Shown piece after piece: positions 53,463-63,078 of a stretch of 64,000 nucleotides of DNA. Position 1 is the stretch's first letter. Each line of letters opens with the position of its first letter. The translations under genes were made by a program, and so were the position numbers. The notes beneath the pieces were generated by a model. It was not told where the DNA came from. It worked only from the letters and a program-made list of their open reading frames with translations, and ran no database searches. The DNA comes from an uncultured Poribacteria bacterium (GTDB lineage Bacteria; Poribacteria; WGA-4E; WGA-3G), in assembly GCA_951828385.1 (NCBI GenBank), contig OX639973.1:682001-746000 (forward strand), in the 5' to 3' direction.

Positions 53463-53542
53463 AAAATAAACCGCCTGCTTGCGAAGAAAAAGCGGTTGTG
53501 ATAGAATGGCGGCACGTCAACTGATTCAGGGAGGAACACGAA

Positions 53543-54595
53543 ATGGCAATAGGATTGGGCGTTATTGGGATGAATCCCACGAATATGGGTTCGACTGCGA
53601 CCCTGTTAAAAGATGTACCGGATTTGAAATACGAACTCCGCGGTATCTGTGCGAAGCGGGCAGATGTGCTTGAGAACTACGCCAACCAAATTGGCGTAGA
53701 TTTCTGGACGACGGATTATCGGGAATTGGTGCAGCGTGACGATATTTCTGTCATCGCGATCTATTCTCCAGACCATCTACACGCCGAACATTGTGTCGCT
53801 GCGATTGAAGCCGGTAAACACGTCATCTGCACAAAACCGATGGTGACCAAATTAGCCGATGCGCAACAATTGGTGGATCTGGTCCGCGAACATAAAGTCA
53901 AATTCCTTGTGGGGCAGTCGATGCGGTTTGACCTTCAGTTTTTGACCATGAAACGGTTCCTTGACGACGGTGATTTAGGCGACATTATGCTGGCGGATGC
54001 CTATTATGTCCACGACATGCGCGAGGTCTACGATTTCACACCGTGGCGGCTCCATGAACCCCAAGATTTGATGTTCGGTGGTATTGTGCATCCTGTTGAC
54101 CTATTGCGCTGTCTCCTCGGTGATGTAGATGAGGTGCACGCCTATGGGACGAAAGGTTTACTCACACCTGAATATCCAATAAAGAATAATTTCTTTCTCA
54201 ACCTGAAGTTTAAGAGCGGGCAGATTGCGAGAGCGATGGGGCTTTACGATATCGTCCATCCTCCGATGCCGATGCAGCAGATCTCCGTTTTCGGAAGTAA
54301 AGGGACGGTCATTGGGGACTTTACGGATAACAAAGAGGGACACGTCAAGTTGATGCTTGATAAAATGGCCACCAGAGAACCCTTTGAAGTGATCTGTCCC
54401 CCTGAAATAGATACAAGCGTTTACGGACACGGGCAAACGGTTATCCGATATATGCGGCATTTTCAGCAGTGTCTTGAGGAAGATTTGGAACCGTCACCGA
54501 ATGTGATTGATGGGGCGAAGTCTATTGCTGTAGGTGTGTCGGCGTGGGAATCTATTGAAACAGGGCAACCTATAAAGGTATTTAACGAGTTTTAA
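53543..54595 (+). CDS. Gfo/Idh/MocA family oxidoreductase
   Basis: 350 residues with an N-terminal Rossmann fold (GLGVIGMNPTNMGSTAT), the nucleotide-binding IYSPDHLHAEHCVAAIEAGK, the catalytic-region CTKPMVTKLADAQ (K of the EKP-like motif) and a C-terminal alpha/beta domain (MFGGIVHPVDLLRCLLGD with the conserved histidine). These NAD(P)-dependent enzymes oxidise or reduce sugars, inositols and related compounds; the substrate is not predictable. GGGAGG before the ATG is a strong ribosome-binding site. It lies just right of the IS and its gene end is followed by a MITE. Confidence 0.9.
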   Translation: MAIGLGVIGMNPTNMGSTATLLKDVPDLKYELRGICAKRADVLENYANQIGVDFWTTDYRELVQRDDISVIAIYSPDHLHAEHCVAAIEAGKHVICTKPMVTKLADAQQLVDLVREHKVKFLVGQSMRFDLQFLTMKRFLDDGDLGDIMLADAYYVHDMREVYDFTPWRLHEPQDLMFGGIVHPVDLLRCLLGDVDEVHAYGTKGLLTPEYPIKNNFFLNLKFKSGQIARAMGLYDIVHPPMPMQQISVFGSKGTVIGDFTDNKEGHVKLMLDKMATREPFEVICPPEIDTSVYGHGQTVIRYMRHFQQCLEEDLEPSPNVIDGAKSIAVGVSAWESIETGQPIKVFNEF

Positions 54596-54706
54596 TAGTT
54601 GTCAGTTATCAGTCGTCAGTTAAAGAGGTCCCTGTGGCGGTTACTGTTCCTGTTACTGCCACAAAGTCTTAACCGATGACCGAAAAACCACTAAATAGTT
54701 AACATT

Positions 54707-54952
54707 GTAGGTTGGGTTGAACGGATTCCATCCAAAACCGTGAAAATCACAGAAAGGTGAAGTTTTCTTCATGCGCGATGCATCAACAGAAATCGAGTGA
54801 AACCCAACGCTTTTATTGTGGGGTATCCGTGCATTTGGCGGTGTGAAGTTGGGTTTCACTGTGTTCTTGTGTGTATCGGATGCTTTGTTGCATTCAGTAG
54901 TATTTGGAATACCGACATGGATCTTTTCAACGCCGTTCAACCCAACCTACGG
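54707..54952. repeat. MITE-like element, copy B
   Basis: About 246 bp between inverted GTAGGTTGGGTTGAACGG repeats, homologous to copy A at 34879-35121 in opposite orientation. It lies in the 596-bp gap between the oxidoreductase and the DtxR-type gene; the remainder of that gap holds the regulator's promoter and operators. Confidence 0.7.
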
Positions 54953-55021
54953 AAATCCTGTTCAGAATCTTTAAATTGATACTTACCGGACCGGGGATCA
55001 TGAGGGAAAATAATTTTTTTA

Positions 55022-55050
55022 TTGACAATTTTCTTTGCATAACCTATAAT
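55022..55050 (+). promoter_or_regulatory. Consensus sigma-70 promoter of the metal regulon
   Basis: TTGACA, 17 bp, TATAAT: both hexamers are perfect. The -10 overlaps the palindromic operator, so a bound repressor would block RNA polymerase. Confidence 0.85.
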
Positions 55051-55068
55051 TTAGGCATGCCTAAATTA
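55047..55068. promoter_or_regulatory. DtxR/MntR-type operator (perfect 22-bp palindrome)
   Basis: TAATTTAGGCA followed by its exact complement. The core TTTAGGCATGCCTAAA resembles MntR/DtxR-family boxes. Its position over the -10 and start site, 120 bp before a DtxR-family gene, indicates metal-dependent autoregulation. Confidence 0.75.
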
Positions 55069-55089
55069 GTTTCTTGGCATTTCTAATAA

Positions 55090-55111
55090 TTTTGGCACAT
55101 AGTGCCTAAAA
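55090..55111. promoter_or_regulatory. Second, imperfect operator-like inverted repeat
   Basis: TTTTGGCAC-ATA-GTGCCTAAAA shares the GCCTAAA half-site with the main operator and lies 43 bp downstream of it, within the leader of the regulator. Confidence 0.5.
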
Positions 55112-55191
55112 CTAAGTAGGAGACACCTACATATAACCGCATTTTGATGACTATATGCTTTGTGTATTTCACATGCGGATTGGAAAAATCA

Positions 55192-55863
55192 ATGCTTACA
55201 CATGCAGCAGAGGATTATCTCAAGTCGATTTACAAGTTGCAAGAGAAAGGCGGTAAGGTTTCGACGGGTATATTAGCAGAATATCTTGAAGTGAAACCCG
55301 CTTCCGCCACTGGGATGATCAAAAAGTTGAAGACGATGAAACTGGTGCGTTACGAACGCTATCGCGGTGTGACGTTGACAGCTACTGGAAGGGCGATCGC
55401 CCTCGAAATTATCCGGCACCATCGCTTATTGGAACTTTACCTATTCAAAGCCCTCGGTGTTCCGTGGGACGGCGTTCACGAAGAAGCCGAAAAATTGGAG
55501 CACGTGATTTCGGAAGATGTAGAGGCACGGATGGACGAGTTTCTCGGCTACCCGACTGCCGATCCGCATGGCGCGCCGATCCCTGATAAAAATGGCGTTG
55601 TGGTGAAAACAGCGTCCATTCCGATGACAGATCTGCAGGACGGACAATCTTGTGTCGTTGCTGAAGTGAGTGACAACGATTCGGCATTGCTCCGACATCT
55701 CGGCAGTTTTAACCTTTACCCCGGCACAGCGTTCCGGGTGATTGAGGTCGCTCCGTTTGAAGGTCCATTTACCATTGACATAGCGGGACAACAAGTAGTA
55801 ATTGGGCGGGAAGTCGCGAAACATGTTTTCGTTGATCAGGTACAAGACCCAGATAATGTATAG
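55192..55863 (+). CDS. DtxR/MntR-family metal-dependent transcriptional regulator
   Basis: The start is put at the ATG at 55192 (MLTHAAEDYLKSIYKL), the usual family start; the frame opens 48 bp earlier. Residues 1-65 are the winged helix (VSTGILAEYLEVKPASATGM), then the dimerisation/metal-binding domain (VTLTATGRAIALEIIRHHRL, HEEAEKLEHVISEDVE, which carries the H and E ligands), and a C-terminal FeoA/SH3-like domain (GTAFRVIEVAPFEGPFTIDI). Such proteins repress uptake genes when Mn(II) or Fe(II) is high. A perfect palindrome at its own promoter and a metal importer downstream fit this. Confidence 0.92.
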   Translation: MLTHAAEDYLKSIYKLQEKGGKVSTGILAEYLEVKPASATGMIKKLKTMKLVRYERYRGVTLTATGRAIALEIIRHHRLLELYLFKALGVPWDGVHEEAEKLEHVISEDVEARMDEFLGYPTADPHGAPIPDKNGVVVKTASIPMTDLQDGQSCVVAEVSDNDSALLRHLGSFNLYPGTAFRVIEVAPFEGPFTIDIAGQQVVIGREVAKHVFVDQVQDPDNV

Positions 55864-55908
55864 GCGCGCTCTGAAGGCGCGATTATTACCTCTGAAAGGA
55901 ATCGAAAA

Positions 55909-57048
55909 ATGGAACAGCAAAAAGAGATCGGACCGGATAACAAAACGATCAAGATATGGAAACACCATTTGCAAGATGAAATTGATGCGAGTTTTCTTTA
56001 TGATGTTTTCGCGAGCCTTGAATCAGATGACAGGCGAAAAGAGATATTGAGCAACCTTGCCGAGGTAGAAAATCAGCACGTAGTCCGTTGGCAGGAGATG
56101 CTCACGGCATACGACATAAAGTTCAAAATCCAGAAACCGACTTTAAAAGCACGGTTGATGGCATGGTATGCTCGTCAATTTAGGAGTGCGTTCCCACTTT
56201 CGCAGATGTTGGCGGAGGAGGCAAGTGAAGTCAAAGACTATCTAACGCTTCATAGGAACAGTACACTTGAAGATGCGAAGGAAACCGCCCTTGTTTTAGC
56301 CAAGGAATCCGCACAGCACACAGAAAGTTTGCAGGAACTTACTGGAACGATTGGCGAGCCGTGGCACAAAACCGAATCAGGAGGGATGGTCGGCAACATT
56401 GTTTACGGATTTAACGACGGTTTAACAGCGAACTTTGGATTAGTCGCGGGGGTTATCGCTGCGACATCGGATATCTCCACGATCCTTGTCACAGGTATCG
56501 TTGGGACGGTCGCGGACTCGCTCTCTATGGGTGCTTCGGGGTACCTTGCAGCAAAGAGCGAACAAGAGGTCTATGAACACGAGATTGAGGTTGAAAGAGA
56601 GGAAATTCGCCTCATGCCCGACATTGAGGAAAATGAACTTGCGCTTATCTACGAGGCGCGCGGTGTACCTAAGGAACAGGCGCGGGCACTTGCGCAAGAG
56701 GTAATGGAGGACCCGGAGAGAGCATTGGCGGAGAAAATCCAAACTGAGCTTAAAATCGGGGAAGTCTATGCGACACCGACCAAAGAGGGATGGATTACAG
56801 GACTCGCGACGGCTATTGGGGCTTTCATTCCTGTAGCACCATTTCTCTTTACTGAGGGTATGCCCGCAATTTGGATTTCGTTCACACTTGCCATGATGTC
56901 TCACTTTGCTGTCGGTGCTGCACGGAGTTTTTTCACGGGGCGCGGGCTGTTTCGGAGTGGTATCGATATGTTTGTTGTAGGCCTCGGTGTTGCCGGCGTT
57001 GGGTACCTCGTTGGCAAATTATTAGAACACTTTTTCTTTGGGAATTAA
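55909..57048 (+). CDS. Ferritin-like/VIT1 membrane metal exporter (MbfA / Er-VIT type)
   Basis: 379 residues. The N-terminal 150 are a rubrerythrin-like four-helix domain with E and H ligands (LQDEIDASFLYDVF, LAEVENQHVVRWQEM, AKESAQHTESL). The C-terminal part is a VIT1/CCC1 transporter (VGNIVYGFNDGLTANFGLVA, VADSLSMGASGYLAAKSEQE, then three or more helices). Proteins of this architecture, such as MbfA, export iron or manganese and protect against oxidative stress. It follows the regulator by 45 bp and precedes the metal importer, so one regulator may control both directions of metal flux. The ribosome-binding site is GAAAGGAA. Confidence 0.88.
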   Translation: MEQQKEIGPDNKTIKIWKHHLQDEIDASFLYDVFASLESDDRRKEILSNLAEVENQHVVRWQEMLTAYDIKFKIQKPTLKARLMAWYARQFRSAFPLSQMLAEEASEVKDYLTLHRNSTLEDAKETALVLAKESAQHTESLQELTGTIGEPWHKTESGGMVGNIVYGFNDGLTANFGLVAGVIAATSDISTILVTGIVGTVADSLSMGASGYLAAKSEQEVYEHEIEVEREEIRLMPDIEENELALIYEARGVPKEQARALAQEVMEDPERALAEKIQTELKIGEVYATPTKEGWITGLATAIGAFIPVAPFLFTEGMPAIWISFTLAMMSHFAVGAARSFFTGRGLFRSGIDMFVVGLGVAGVGYLVGKLLEHFFFGN

Positions 57049-57052
57049 AATT

Positions 57053-58051
57053 ATGCACAGAATATCTATAGCATTATGTCTAATAGTCATACTTGCTGTG
57101 AGTCCTGGATGTGATCCAAAAGCACCGCCTGATGCTCCTGCGGGCGCAAAGTTTCGCGTCGTCACGACGATAGGAATGATTACCGATATTGTTAAGAACG
57201 TTGGTGGAAATCGCGTTGAAGTCATCGGATTGATGGGACCTGGTGTAGATCCGCACCTTTATAGGGCGAGTGCCGGTGATGTTCAGAAACTCAATTCAGC
57301 AAGTCTCATTTTCTATAACGGGCTGCACCTTGAATCGAAAATAGGTGATCTCCTTGCTAAAATGTCAGGGGATATCAAGACTGTTGCCGTGACAGATGCT
57401 GTTGACCGAAGTCTACTATTAACCCCGCCAGAATATGAGGGGCAATATGATCCACATTTGTGGTTTAACGTAACACTTTGGATGAAAGCGGTGGTAAAGG
57501 TTCGCGATGCGCTGAGTGAATTTGATCCAGAGAGTACAGTCATGTATTGGAGCAATGCCGAACGCTATCTTGCGAAACTCACAGAACTGCACGCGTATGT
57601 AAAATCGCAAGTGAACCGTGTACCGTCTCAGCAGCGGGTGCTTGTGACAGCACACGATGCTTTTAACTACTTTGGGAAGGGTTATGGATTTGAGGTTCGC
57701 GGGTTACAAGGGATCAGTACCGCGACGGAGGCGGGCATCGCCGATGTGCAAGAACTGGCTACCTTTATCGCGGAACGACGTATTCCGGCAATTTTTGTGG
57801 AATCGTCTGTCTCTTCAAAGAGCCTTGAAGCGGTGAAAGCGGCTGTAAAAGCAAAAGGGTTTGATGTGGAAATTGGCGGAGAACTTTTCTCTGATGCGAT
57901 GGGAAACGCGGGAACACCGGAGGGCACCTATATCGGGATGGTGCGCCATAATATTGATACGATTGTGCAGGCATTAATAAAAGAATTGGGGGTAGAAACC
58001 CGTCCTACAGAGGAATTGGGGTTACAAACCCCTCCTACGGGAGAGAATTAG
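57053..58051 (+). CDS. Metal (Mn/Zn/Fe) ABC transporter solute-binding lipoprotein
   Basis: The start is at the ATG at 57053, 4 bp after the previous stop. Signal peptide with lipobox SPGC ([13 protein letters not shown]). Cluster A-I/TroA fold: metal ligands H in [13 protein letters not shown] in [10 protein letters not shown] in [16 protein letters not shown] and D in [10 protein letters not shown], plus [13 protein letters not shown]. The ligand set and lack of a long His-rich loop favour Mn(II)/Fe over zinc. The C-terminus ends in a tandem peptide repeat [19 protein letters not shown] derived from a duplicated 28-bp sequence. It is the first gene of the importer operon. Confidence 0.92.
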   Translation: MHRISIALCLIVILAVSPGCDPKAPPDAPAGAKFRVVTTIGMITDIVKNVGGNRVEVIGLMGPGVDPHLYRASAGDVQKLNSASLIFYNGLHLESKIGDLLAKMSGDIKTVAVTDAVDRSLLLTPPEYEGQYDPHLWFNVTLWMKAVVKVRDALSEFDPESTVMYWSNAERYLAKLTELHAYVKSQVNRVPSQQRVLVTAHDAFNYFGKGYGFEVRGLQGISTATEAGIADVQELATFIAERRIPAIFVESSVSSKSLEAVKAAVKAKGFDVEIGGELFSDAMGNAGTPEGTYIGMVRHNIDTIVQALIKELGVETRPTEELGLQTPPTGEN

Positions 58052-58053
58052 GC

Positions 58054-58791
58054 ATGCAACCGTCTGAGCCGAAAGCCATTGAGGTGACCGATCTAACGGT
58101 TGCCTATCAGGATAAACCCGTCCTGTGGGATATCGACCTTGATGTTCCGCCCGGTGTGCTCTTATCAATCGTCGGTCCGAACGGTGCCGGTAAAACGACG
58201 TTGATCAAGGCGATTTTAGGATTAGTACGCCCTGCAGCAGGCAATGTCTTGATTTACGACAAACCTTATGATGCGCAACGGCGGATTGTGGGTTATGTTC
58301 CCCAGCGGGGCAGCGTGGATTGGGATTTTCCGACAAACGTCTTGGATGTTGTGATGATGGGACGTTATGGTGCGCTCGGATGGGTCCGGCGCCCCGGAAA
58401 GAAAGAACGCGAACTGGCGATGCATGCACTGGAGAAGGTCAGTATGGAAGGGTATACCACCCGACAAATCAGTCAACTCTCTGGTGGACAACAACAACGC
58501 GTTTTTCTTGCACGCGCACTCGTTCAAGATGCCACAGTCTATTTGATGGATGAACCCTTCCAAGGCGTAGATGCGACTACGGAGCGCGCAATCGTCACAT
58601 TACTTCAAGAACTTCGAGCGAATGGGAAAACAGTCGTTGTGGTGCATCACGACCTACAGACTGTAACTGATTATTTCGACTGGGTGATGCTATTGAACAT
58701 TCGTCGTATTGCCAGTGGTCCCGTTGACGAAACGTTCACACCTGATAATTTGCGAGAGACTTACGGCGGACGCATCGCGTTCATGAAATAG
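58054..58791 (+). CDS. Metal ABC transporter ATP-binding protein (TroB/MntB type)
   Basis: 245 residues: Walker [10 protein letters not shown] (41-49), Q-loop in [13 protein letters not shown], signature LSGGQQQRV, Walker [13 protein letters not shown], switch H in VVHHDL. The [10 protein letters not shown] segment is typical of manganese/zinc importer ATPases. It starts 2 bp after the binding-protein stop and ends 7 bp before the first permease. Confidence 0.95.
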   Translation: MQPSEPKAIEVTDLTVAYQDKPVLWDIDLDVPPGVLLSIVGPNGAGKTTLIKAILGLVRPAAGNVLIYDKPYDAQRRIVGYVPQRGSVDWDFPTNVLDVVMMGRYGALGWVRRPGKKERELAMHALEKVSMEGYTTRQISQLSGGQQQRVFLARALVQDATVYLMDEPFQGVDATTERAIVTLLQELRANGKTVVVVHHDLQTVTDYFDWVMLLNIRRIASGPVDETFTPDNLRETYGGRIAFMK

Positions 58792-58798
58792 TATCCCA

Positions 58799-59710
58799 AT
58801 GGAAAATTTAAGCATTCTAACCCATCTTGATTATACGCTCATGACTGTTGCCATCGGTGCAGCGTTACTCGGTACTGTGAGTGGTGCGCTCGGCACTTAT
58901 GCTGTCTTGCGCAGACAGAGCCTCCTTGGTGATGCTATTTCGCACGCGGCACTGCCCGGTATCGCGATCGCATTTCTGCTGACGGGTAGCAAGACACCGC
59001 TAATTCTGGTACTCGGCGCAGCGATTGCCGGGTGGTTAGGAACACTCCTCATTTTGAGTATCGTCCGGCTCACGCGAATTAAATACGATAGCGCGCTCGC
59101 TATTGTGCTATCCACCTTTTTCGGTTTCGGGTTGGTTCTGCACACGCTTATTCAGCGCACCGGCAATGCGAATCAGGCGGGGTTAGATACGTTCCTCTTT
59201 GGACAAGCCGCGACAATTCTGGAGCGCGATGTCCTAACAATCGGTATACTCGGTGGTGTTGCCCTCATCATTATGTTGATCTTTTGGAAAGAGTTGAAAC
59301 TACTTGTGTTCGATGAAGGTTTCGCTGCATCTATCGGGCTACCGACGCGTACACTTGATATTTTGCTGACGAGTCTCCTCGTTATAGCGATCGTCCTCGG
59401 CTTGCAAGCGGTTGGCGCGGTGCTGATGAGCGCGATGCTTGTGGCACCGGCAGTAGCGGCGCGACAGTGGACTAACCGACTCCGGCTGATGGTGTTTCTC
59501 GCTGCATGCTTTGGTGCTCTTGCAGGTGTCATCGGGACTATTATTAGTAGCACCGCCTCTCGTATCCCGACAGGTCCGACGATTGTGCTATGTGCGACGG
59601 TTATCGTGGGAATCTCAATCACTTTTGCTCCGAATCGTGGGCTTGTGTGGGATTGGTTGCGCCAGCAACGCAACAGACGTAATCTGAAGATAGAAACGAG
59701 CCGTAATTAA
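58799..59710 (+). CDS. Metal ABC transporter permease 1 (TroC type)
   Basis: 303 residues with eight or nine predicted helices of the ABC-3 permease family: TVSGALGTYAVLRRQSLLGD with the conserved cytoplasmic loop, AISHAALPGIAIAFLLTG, and GLQAVGAVLMSAMLVAPAVA. It transports Mn/Zn/Fe with the ATPase and binding protein just upstream. It is paired functionally with the second permease at 61789, from which it is separated by an unrelated secreted-protein gene. Confidence 0.93.
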   Translation: MENLSILTHLDYTLMTVAIGAALLGTVSGALGTYAVLRRQSLLGDAISHAALPGIAIAFLLTGSKTPLILVLGAAIAGWLGTLLILSIVRLTRIKYDSALAIVLSTFFGFGLVLHTLIQRTGNANQAGLDTFLFGQAATILERDVLTIGILGGVALIIMLIFWKELKLLVFDEGFAASIGLPTRTLDILLTSLLVIAIVLGLQAVGAVLMSAMLVAPAVAARQWTNRLRLMVFLAACFGALAGVIGTIISSTASRIPTGPTIVLCATVIVGISITFAPNRGLVWDWLRQQRNRRNLKIETSRN

Positions 59711-59810
59711 AGCAGCCTCGTCGAACTGTAATCCCACTTCAATAGAATAATGGTGCAGGAATAGGCAAAAGTCTACAAAACTTTTTGAAAGGTTACATAA
59801 GGAGAGAAAA

Positions 59811-61670
59811 ATGAAAACGACACAATTTTCCTTGTTAGCAATTATTTTTGTGATCATTTCTTTATTTCCGCGTTACGGTTTAGCGCAAGAGCCAGCACCG
59901 ATGGTCAGGCTAATCTATTTCCTTGCTAACGGCCGCTCGCCTCAAGTAGATATAGACGCACAGTTCGATATATTGATAAAGGACGTACAAGAATATTTTG
60001 CTGATGAGATGGAACGCCATGGGCTTGGTAGAAAAACCTTTCATGTTGAAACCGATGCCACCGGAAAGGCTGTGATTCATCATGTTATTTCGGAGCACAA
60101 TGAGGAATATTACCGTTCTCCTCATTCAGTTGTTGGCAGCATTTTAGATGAATTAAGAAAACAGGTTGTAAATCCAAAGGATGTCTATATCGCTATCGTT
60201 GATGTAAACAGTGACGTACAAGTTGGTGGAATTACATCTGGCAGATTCGGTTTAATCTCTAAATTTAATGGAAGGTTTGATACTATTATGGTATCTAACG
60301 TACTCGGACGGACCTTTGGATTGAGAGCTGTTTGGTCTCGCGCCTATCTCATGGGAGGTTTTGTTCTTCCAGGAGACAAACGCGAATTGTCCGAGTGTTC
60401 TGCTAAATTTTTGGATGCGATTCTACATTTCAACCCCGACAAAACAATTATTAGCAACCAAAATACAATTATACAAGCACCAATGCTCTCGGCATCTCCG
60501 CCTTATGCAATCCGCCTGCGATTCGAGGTAAGTGACCCTGATGGTCTTCGGCATTCGCAGTTAATCATCCCAACGGTTGAGCGTCAATATTTATCAATCA
60601 TTATGGATAGTTGTGTGACTTTAGAAGGTCAAAATGCCATTGCTGAATTTGTCACAACCGGCGTATCCTTGAGAAATAATAGGGTGCAACTTATGGTTAT
60701 CGATTCACTCGGCAATATAACAGAACGGGTTTTTTGGGTTGATATAACTTCGGTACTCCCAACCAAGGTTGTGGAGATTCCGGATATACACCTTGCCTCT
60801 GCGATCAAGGCGGTACTCGGAATCAATCCGAGCGATAGTATTACTTTCCATGACATGCGAGATATAACATTCCTTGATGTCAACAATCGACAGATATCAG
60901 ATATTACGGGGCTTGAACATGCGGTGAATATGAGTAAACTATATGCTTCTAATAATTTTATTTCTGATGTGTCAGCACTTGCGGATCTCTCAAAACTGAA
61001 TGAAATCAATCTGAATAATAACATTGTCTCTGATGTGTTTCCACTTGTAGATATGACAGATTTGAGACATCTATCCCTTCGCGGAAATCCGCTGAGTTAT
61101 CCATCGGTGCGCGTGCACATCCCTACTATTCAGGCAAAACGGAGCGAGGTGTTTTTTGACTATCGTTCGTATCCGGCACTCGTCAAAATCTCAGGTGACG
61201 TGCAAACAGCTAAAGGCGGTGAGATATTAGAAAATCCGTTTGTTGTTGAAGCGATAGATTCGATTGGTCAACCGATACCGGGTATATTTGTTACATTTGC
61301 TGTCACTGCAGGTGGTGGACAACTCAACACTACGACTTCCATAACAGACGCTAACGGTGAGGCACAAACGACACTTACGCTTGGAGCCAACCCTGGCAGG
61401 CATACAGTCACCGCAACTGCGGCAGACATAACACCATCGGTGCTTACTTTTACCGCCACCGTTCTTGAAGAAGCGCCACATATCGCTGAGGACATCAATG
61501 GTGATGGAATCGTGAATATTCAGGATATTGTTTTGGTATCGTCGCTTTTCGGTCAAGTAGGAGAAAGTAGAGCTGATGTCAACGGTGACGGTGTTGTCAA
61601 TATCCAAGATATTGTTTTAGTAGCTGGCGCATTCGGAGAAGGTACAGCCCCTGCTCCTGCCTTAGATTGA
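59811..61670 (+). CDS. Secreted protein with leucine-rich repeats, Ig-like domain and dockerin-like repeats
   Basis: 619 residues: signal peptide (LLAIIFVIISLFPRYGLAQ), an N-terminal domain of about 190 residues I do not recognise, a short leucine-rich block (ISDITGLEHAVNMSKLYASN, LSKLNEINLNNNIVSDVFPL), a bacterial Ig-like (Big1) domain (IPGIFVTFAVTAGGGQL, TATAADITPSVLTFTATV), and two dockerin-like calcium repeats (DINGDGIVNIQDIVLVSSLF, DVNGDGVVNIQDIVLVAGAF). The repeats match those of the protein at 12692. It has its own ribosome-binding site (AAGGAGAG) and interrupts the importer operon between the two permeases; no metal-related motif was found. Confidence 0.8.
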   Translation: MKTTQFSLLAIIFVIISLFPRYGLAQEPAPMVRLIYFLANGRSPQVDIDAQFDILIKDVQEYFADEMERHGLGRKTFHVETDATGKAVIHHVISEHNEEYYRSPHSVVGSILDELRKQVVNPKDVYIAIVDVNSDVQVGGITSGRFGLISKFNGRFDTIMVSNVLGRTFGLRAVWSRAYLMGGFVLPGDKRELSECSAKFLDAILHFNPDKTIISNQNTIIQAPMLSASPPYAIRLRFEVSDPDGLRHSQLIIPTVERQYLSIIMDSCVTLEGQNAIAEFVTTGVSLRNNRVQLMVIDSLGNITERVFWVDITSVLPTKVVEIPDIHLASAIKAVLGINPSDSITFHDMRDITFLDVNNRQISDITGLEHAVNMSKLYASNNFISDVSALADLSKLNEINLNNNIVSDVFPLVDMTDLRHLSLRGNPLSYPSVRVHIPTIQAKRSEVFFDYRSYPALVKISGDVQTAKGGEILENPFVVEAIDSIGQPIPGIFVTFAVTAGGGQLNTTTSITDANGEAQTTLTLGANPGRHTVTATAADITPSVLTFTATVLEEAPHIAEDINGDGIVNIQDIVLVSSLFGQVGESRADVNGDGVVNIQDIVLVAGAFGEGTAPAPALD

Positions 61671-61788
61671 TCAGATATTGAACGGCTCACCGTAAAGGAG
61701 AGGCATTTTGTTCTCTAAAGAGTTAACCTGTTTTCGGTTTCACGATAATCTCTGTGGGAAAGATTCATAATCCCAATTTTTCACGAAA

Positions 61789-62901
61789 ATGATGGAAACT
61801 GCTCAGATCGAAATCCAACTCATTGCGATTGTCACGGCGGTGGCGTGTGCCTTGCCGGGTGTGTTCTTGGTCCTGCGGCGGATGACCTTGATGAGCGACG
61901 CGATTAGCCACGCTATTCTTCCGGGTATTGTGCTCGCTTTTTTTCTCACAGAGAGTCTATCGTCGCCGCTCCTGATCCTTGCTGCTGCAGGCACCGGTGT
62001 ACTGACTGTTGTTTTCGTTGAATTGCTACAACGGACGAAACTCGTGAAAGAGGATGCGGCAATCGGGTTGACGTTCCCAGCACTTTTCAGCATCGGTGTA
62101 ATCTTAATTTCTCGGTTCGCAGAGAATGTGCATCTTGATATGGATGCTGTCCTCCTTGGTGAACTCGCTTATGCATCGTTCAACCGATTAGAGATTTTCG
62201 GTTATAATCTCGGTCCAGTTTCCCTGTATGTGATGGGTACAATTCTTGTACTGAACCTCGCCTTTATTCTCGTATTTTACAAAGAATTGAAGTTGGTGAC
62301 ATTTGATGCCAGTTTAGCCACCGCGTTAGGATTTACACCGACACTTATCCACTACGGATTGATGACACTGGTATCTGTAACGACAGTCGGAGCATTTGAA
62401 GCAGTGGGATCTATCTTAGTCGTTGCGCTCATCGCTGGACCGCCTGCTACGGCTTATCTCATGACAGATAAACTCTCGCGCATGCTTATCCTCAGCGCGA
62501 TCATCGGGAGTGTAAACGCTGTCAGTGGCTATTGGCTCGCGTCCATTTTTGATGTCTCTATTGCAGGCGCGATTGCAACGACGATGCTCCTCATTTTCGG
62601 GTTGGTCTTTCTGACAGTCCCGAACCGGGGACTCATCGCTATTGCGCGTCGGCACGCCCGCCAAAAATGGGAGTTTGCGCAGACGATGTTGGTTATCCAC
62701 CTCTTTAATCACGAAGGGCTCCCTGAAGCAGAAGCGGAGTCCGCGGTCGCACACCTTCATGAACATCTGAGTTGGAACCCCGATTTTACAACCCAAGTCG
62801 TGAAATACGCGCTGAATAACCGATGTGTCTCCCAAGATGAAACGCTACTGACCTTAACGGAACACGGACGTACTATCGCACAGCAGGCACTTGTGCAATA
62901 G
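61789..62901 (+). CDS. Metal ABC transporter permease 2 (TroD type) with C-terminal winged-helix-like tail
   Basis: 370 residues. The first 285 are an ABC-3 permease (VACALPGVFLVLRRMTLMSD, AISHAILPGIVLAFFLTESL, GAFEAVGSILVVALIAGPPA). A cytoplasmic tail of about 85 residues follows (AVAHLHEHLSWNPDFTTQVV, TLTEHGRTIAQQAL), resembling the winged-helix part of DtxR-like regulators, as in some TroD/MntD proteins. It completes the importer begun at 57053. The 115-bp gap after the preceding gene may hold a separate promoter. Confidence 0.92.
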   Translation: MMETAQIEIQLIAIVTAVACALPGVFLVLRRMTLMSDAISHAILPGIVLAFFLTESLSSPLLILAAAGTGVLTVVFVELLQRTKLVKEDAAIGLTFPALFSIGVILISRFAENVHLDMDAVLLGELAYASFNRLEIFGYNLGPVSLYVMGTILVLNLAFILVFYKELKLVTFDASLATALGFTPTLIHYGLMTLVSVTTVGAFEAVGSILVVALIAGPPATAYLMTDKLSRMLILSAIIGSVNAVSGYWLASIFDVSIAGAIATTMLLIFGLVFLTVPNRGLIAIARRHARQKWEFAQTMLVIHLFNHEGLPEAEAESAVAHLHEHLSWNPDFTTQVVKYALNNRCVSQDETLLTLTEHGRTIAQQALVQ

Positions 62902-63078
62902 TGGTGGATCAGCGTTCCAAATCAGGAATCGTTTTCTTTAGGCCTCTTATATCCGACTGAAAATAAACCTGACAAATATCCTCTCTTTGTGGTATTCTAT
63001 ATAAGTGTCGGATTTGTAATTTCAGACGCACCTTACCTCATGAAAAAGATTTGACAACTCCAAGAATTCGGGCATTCT

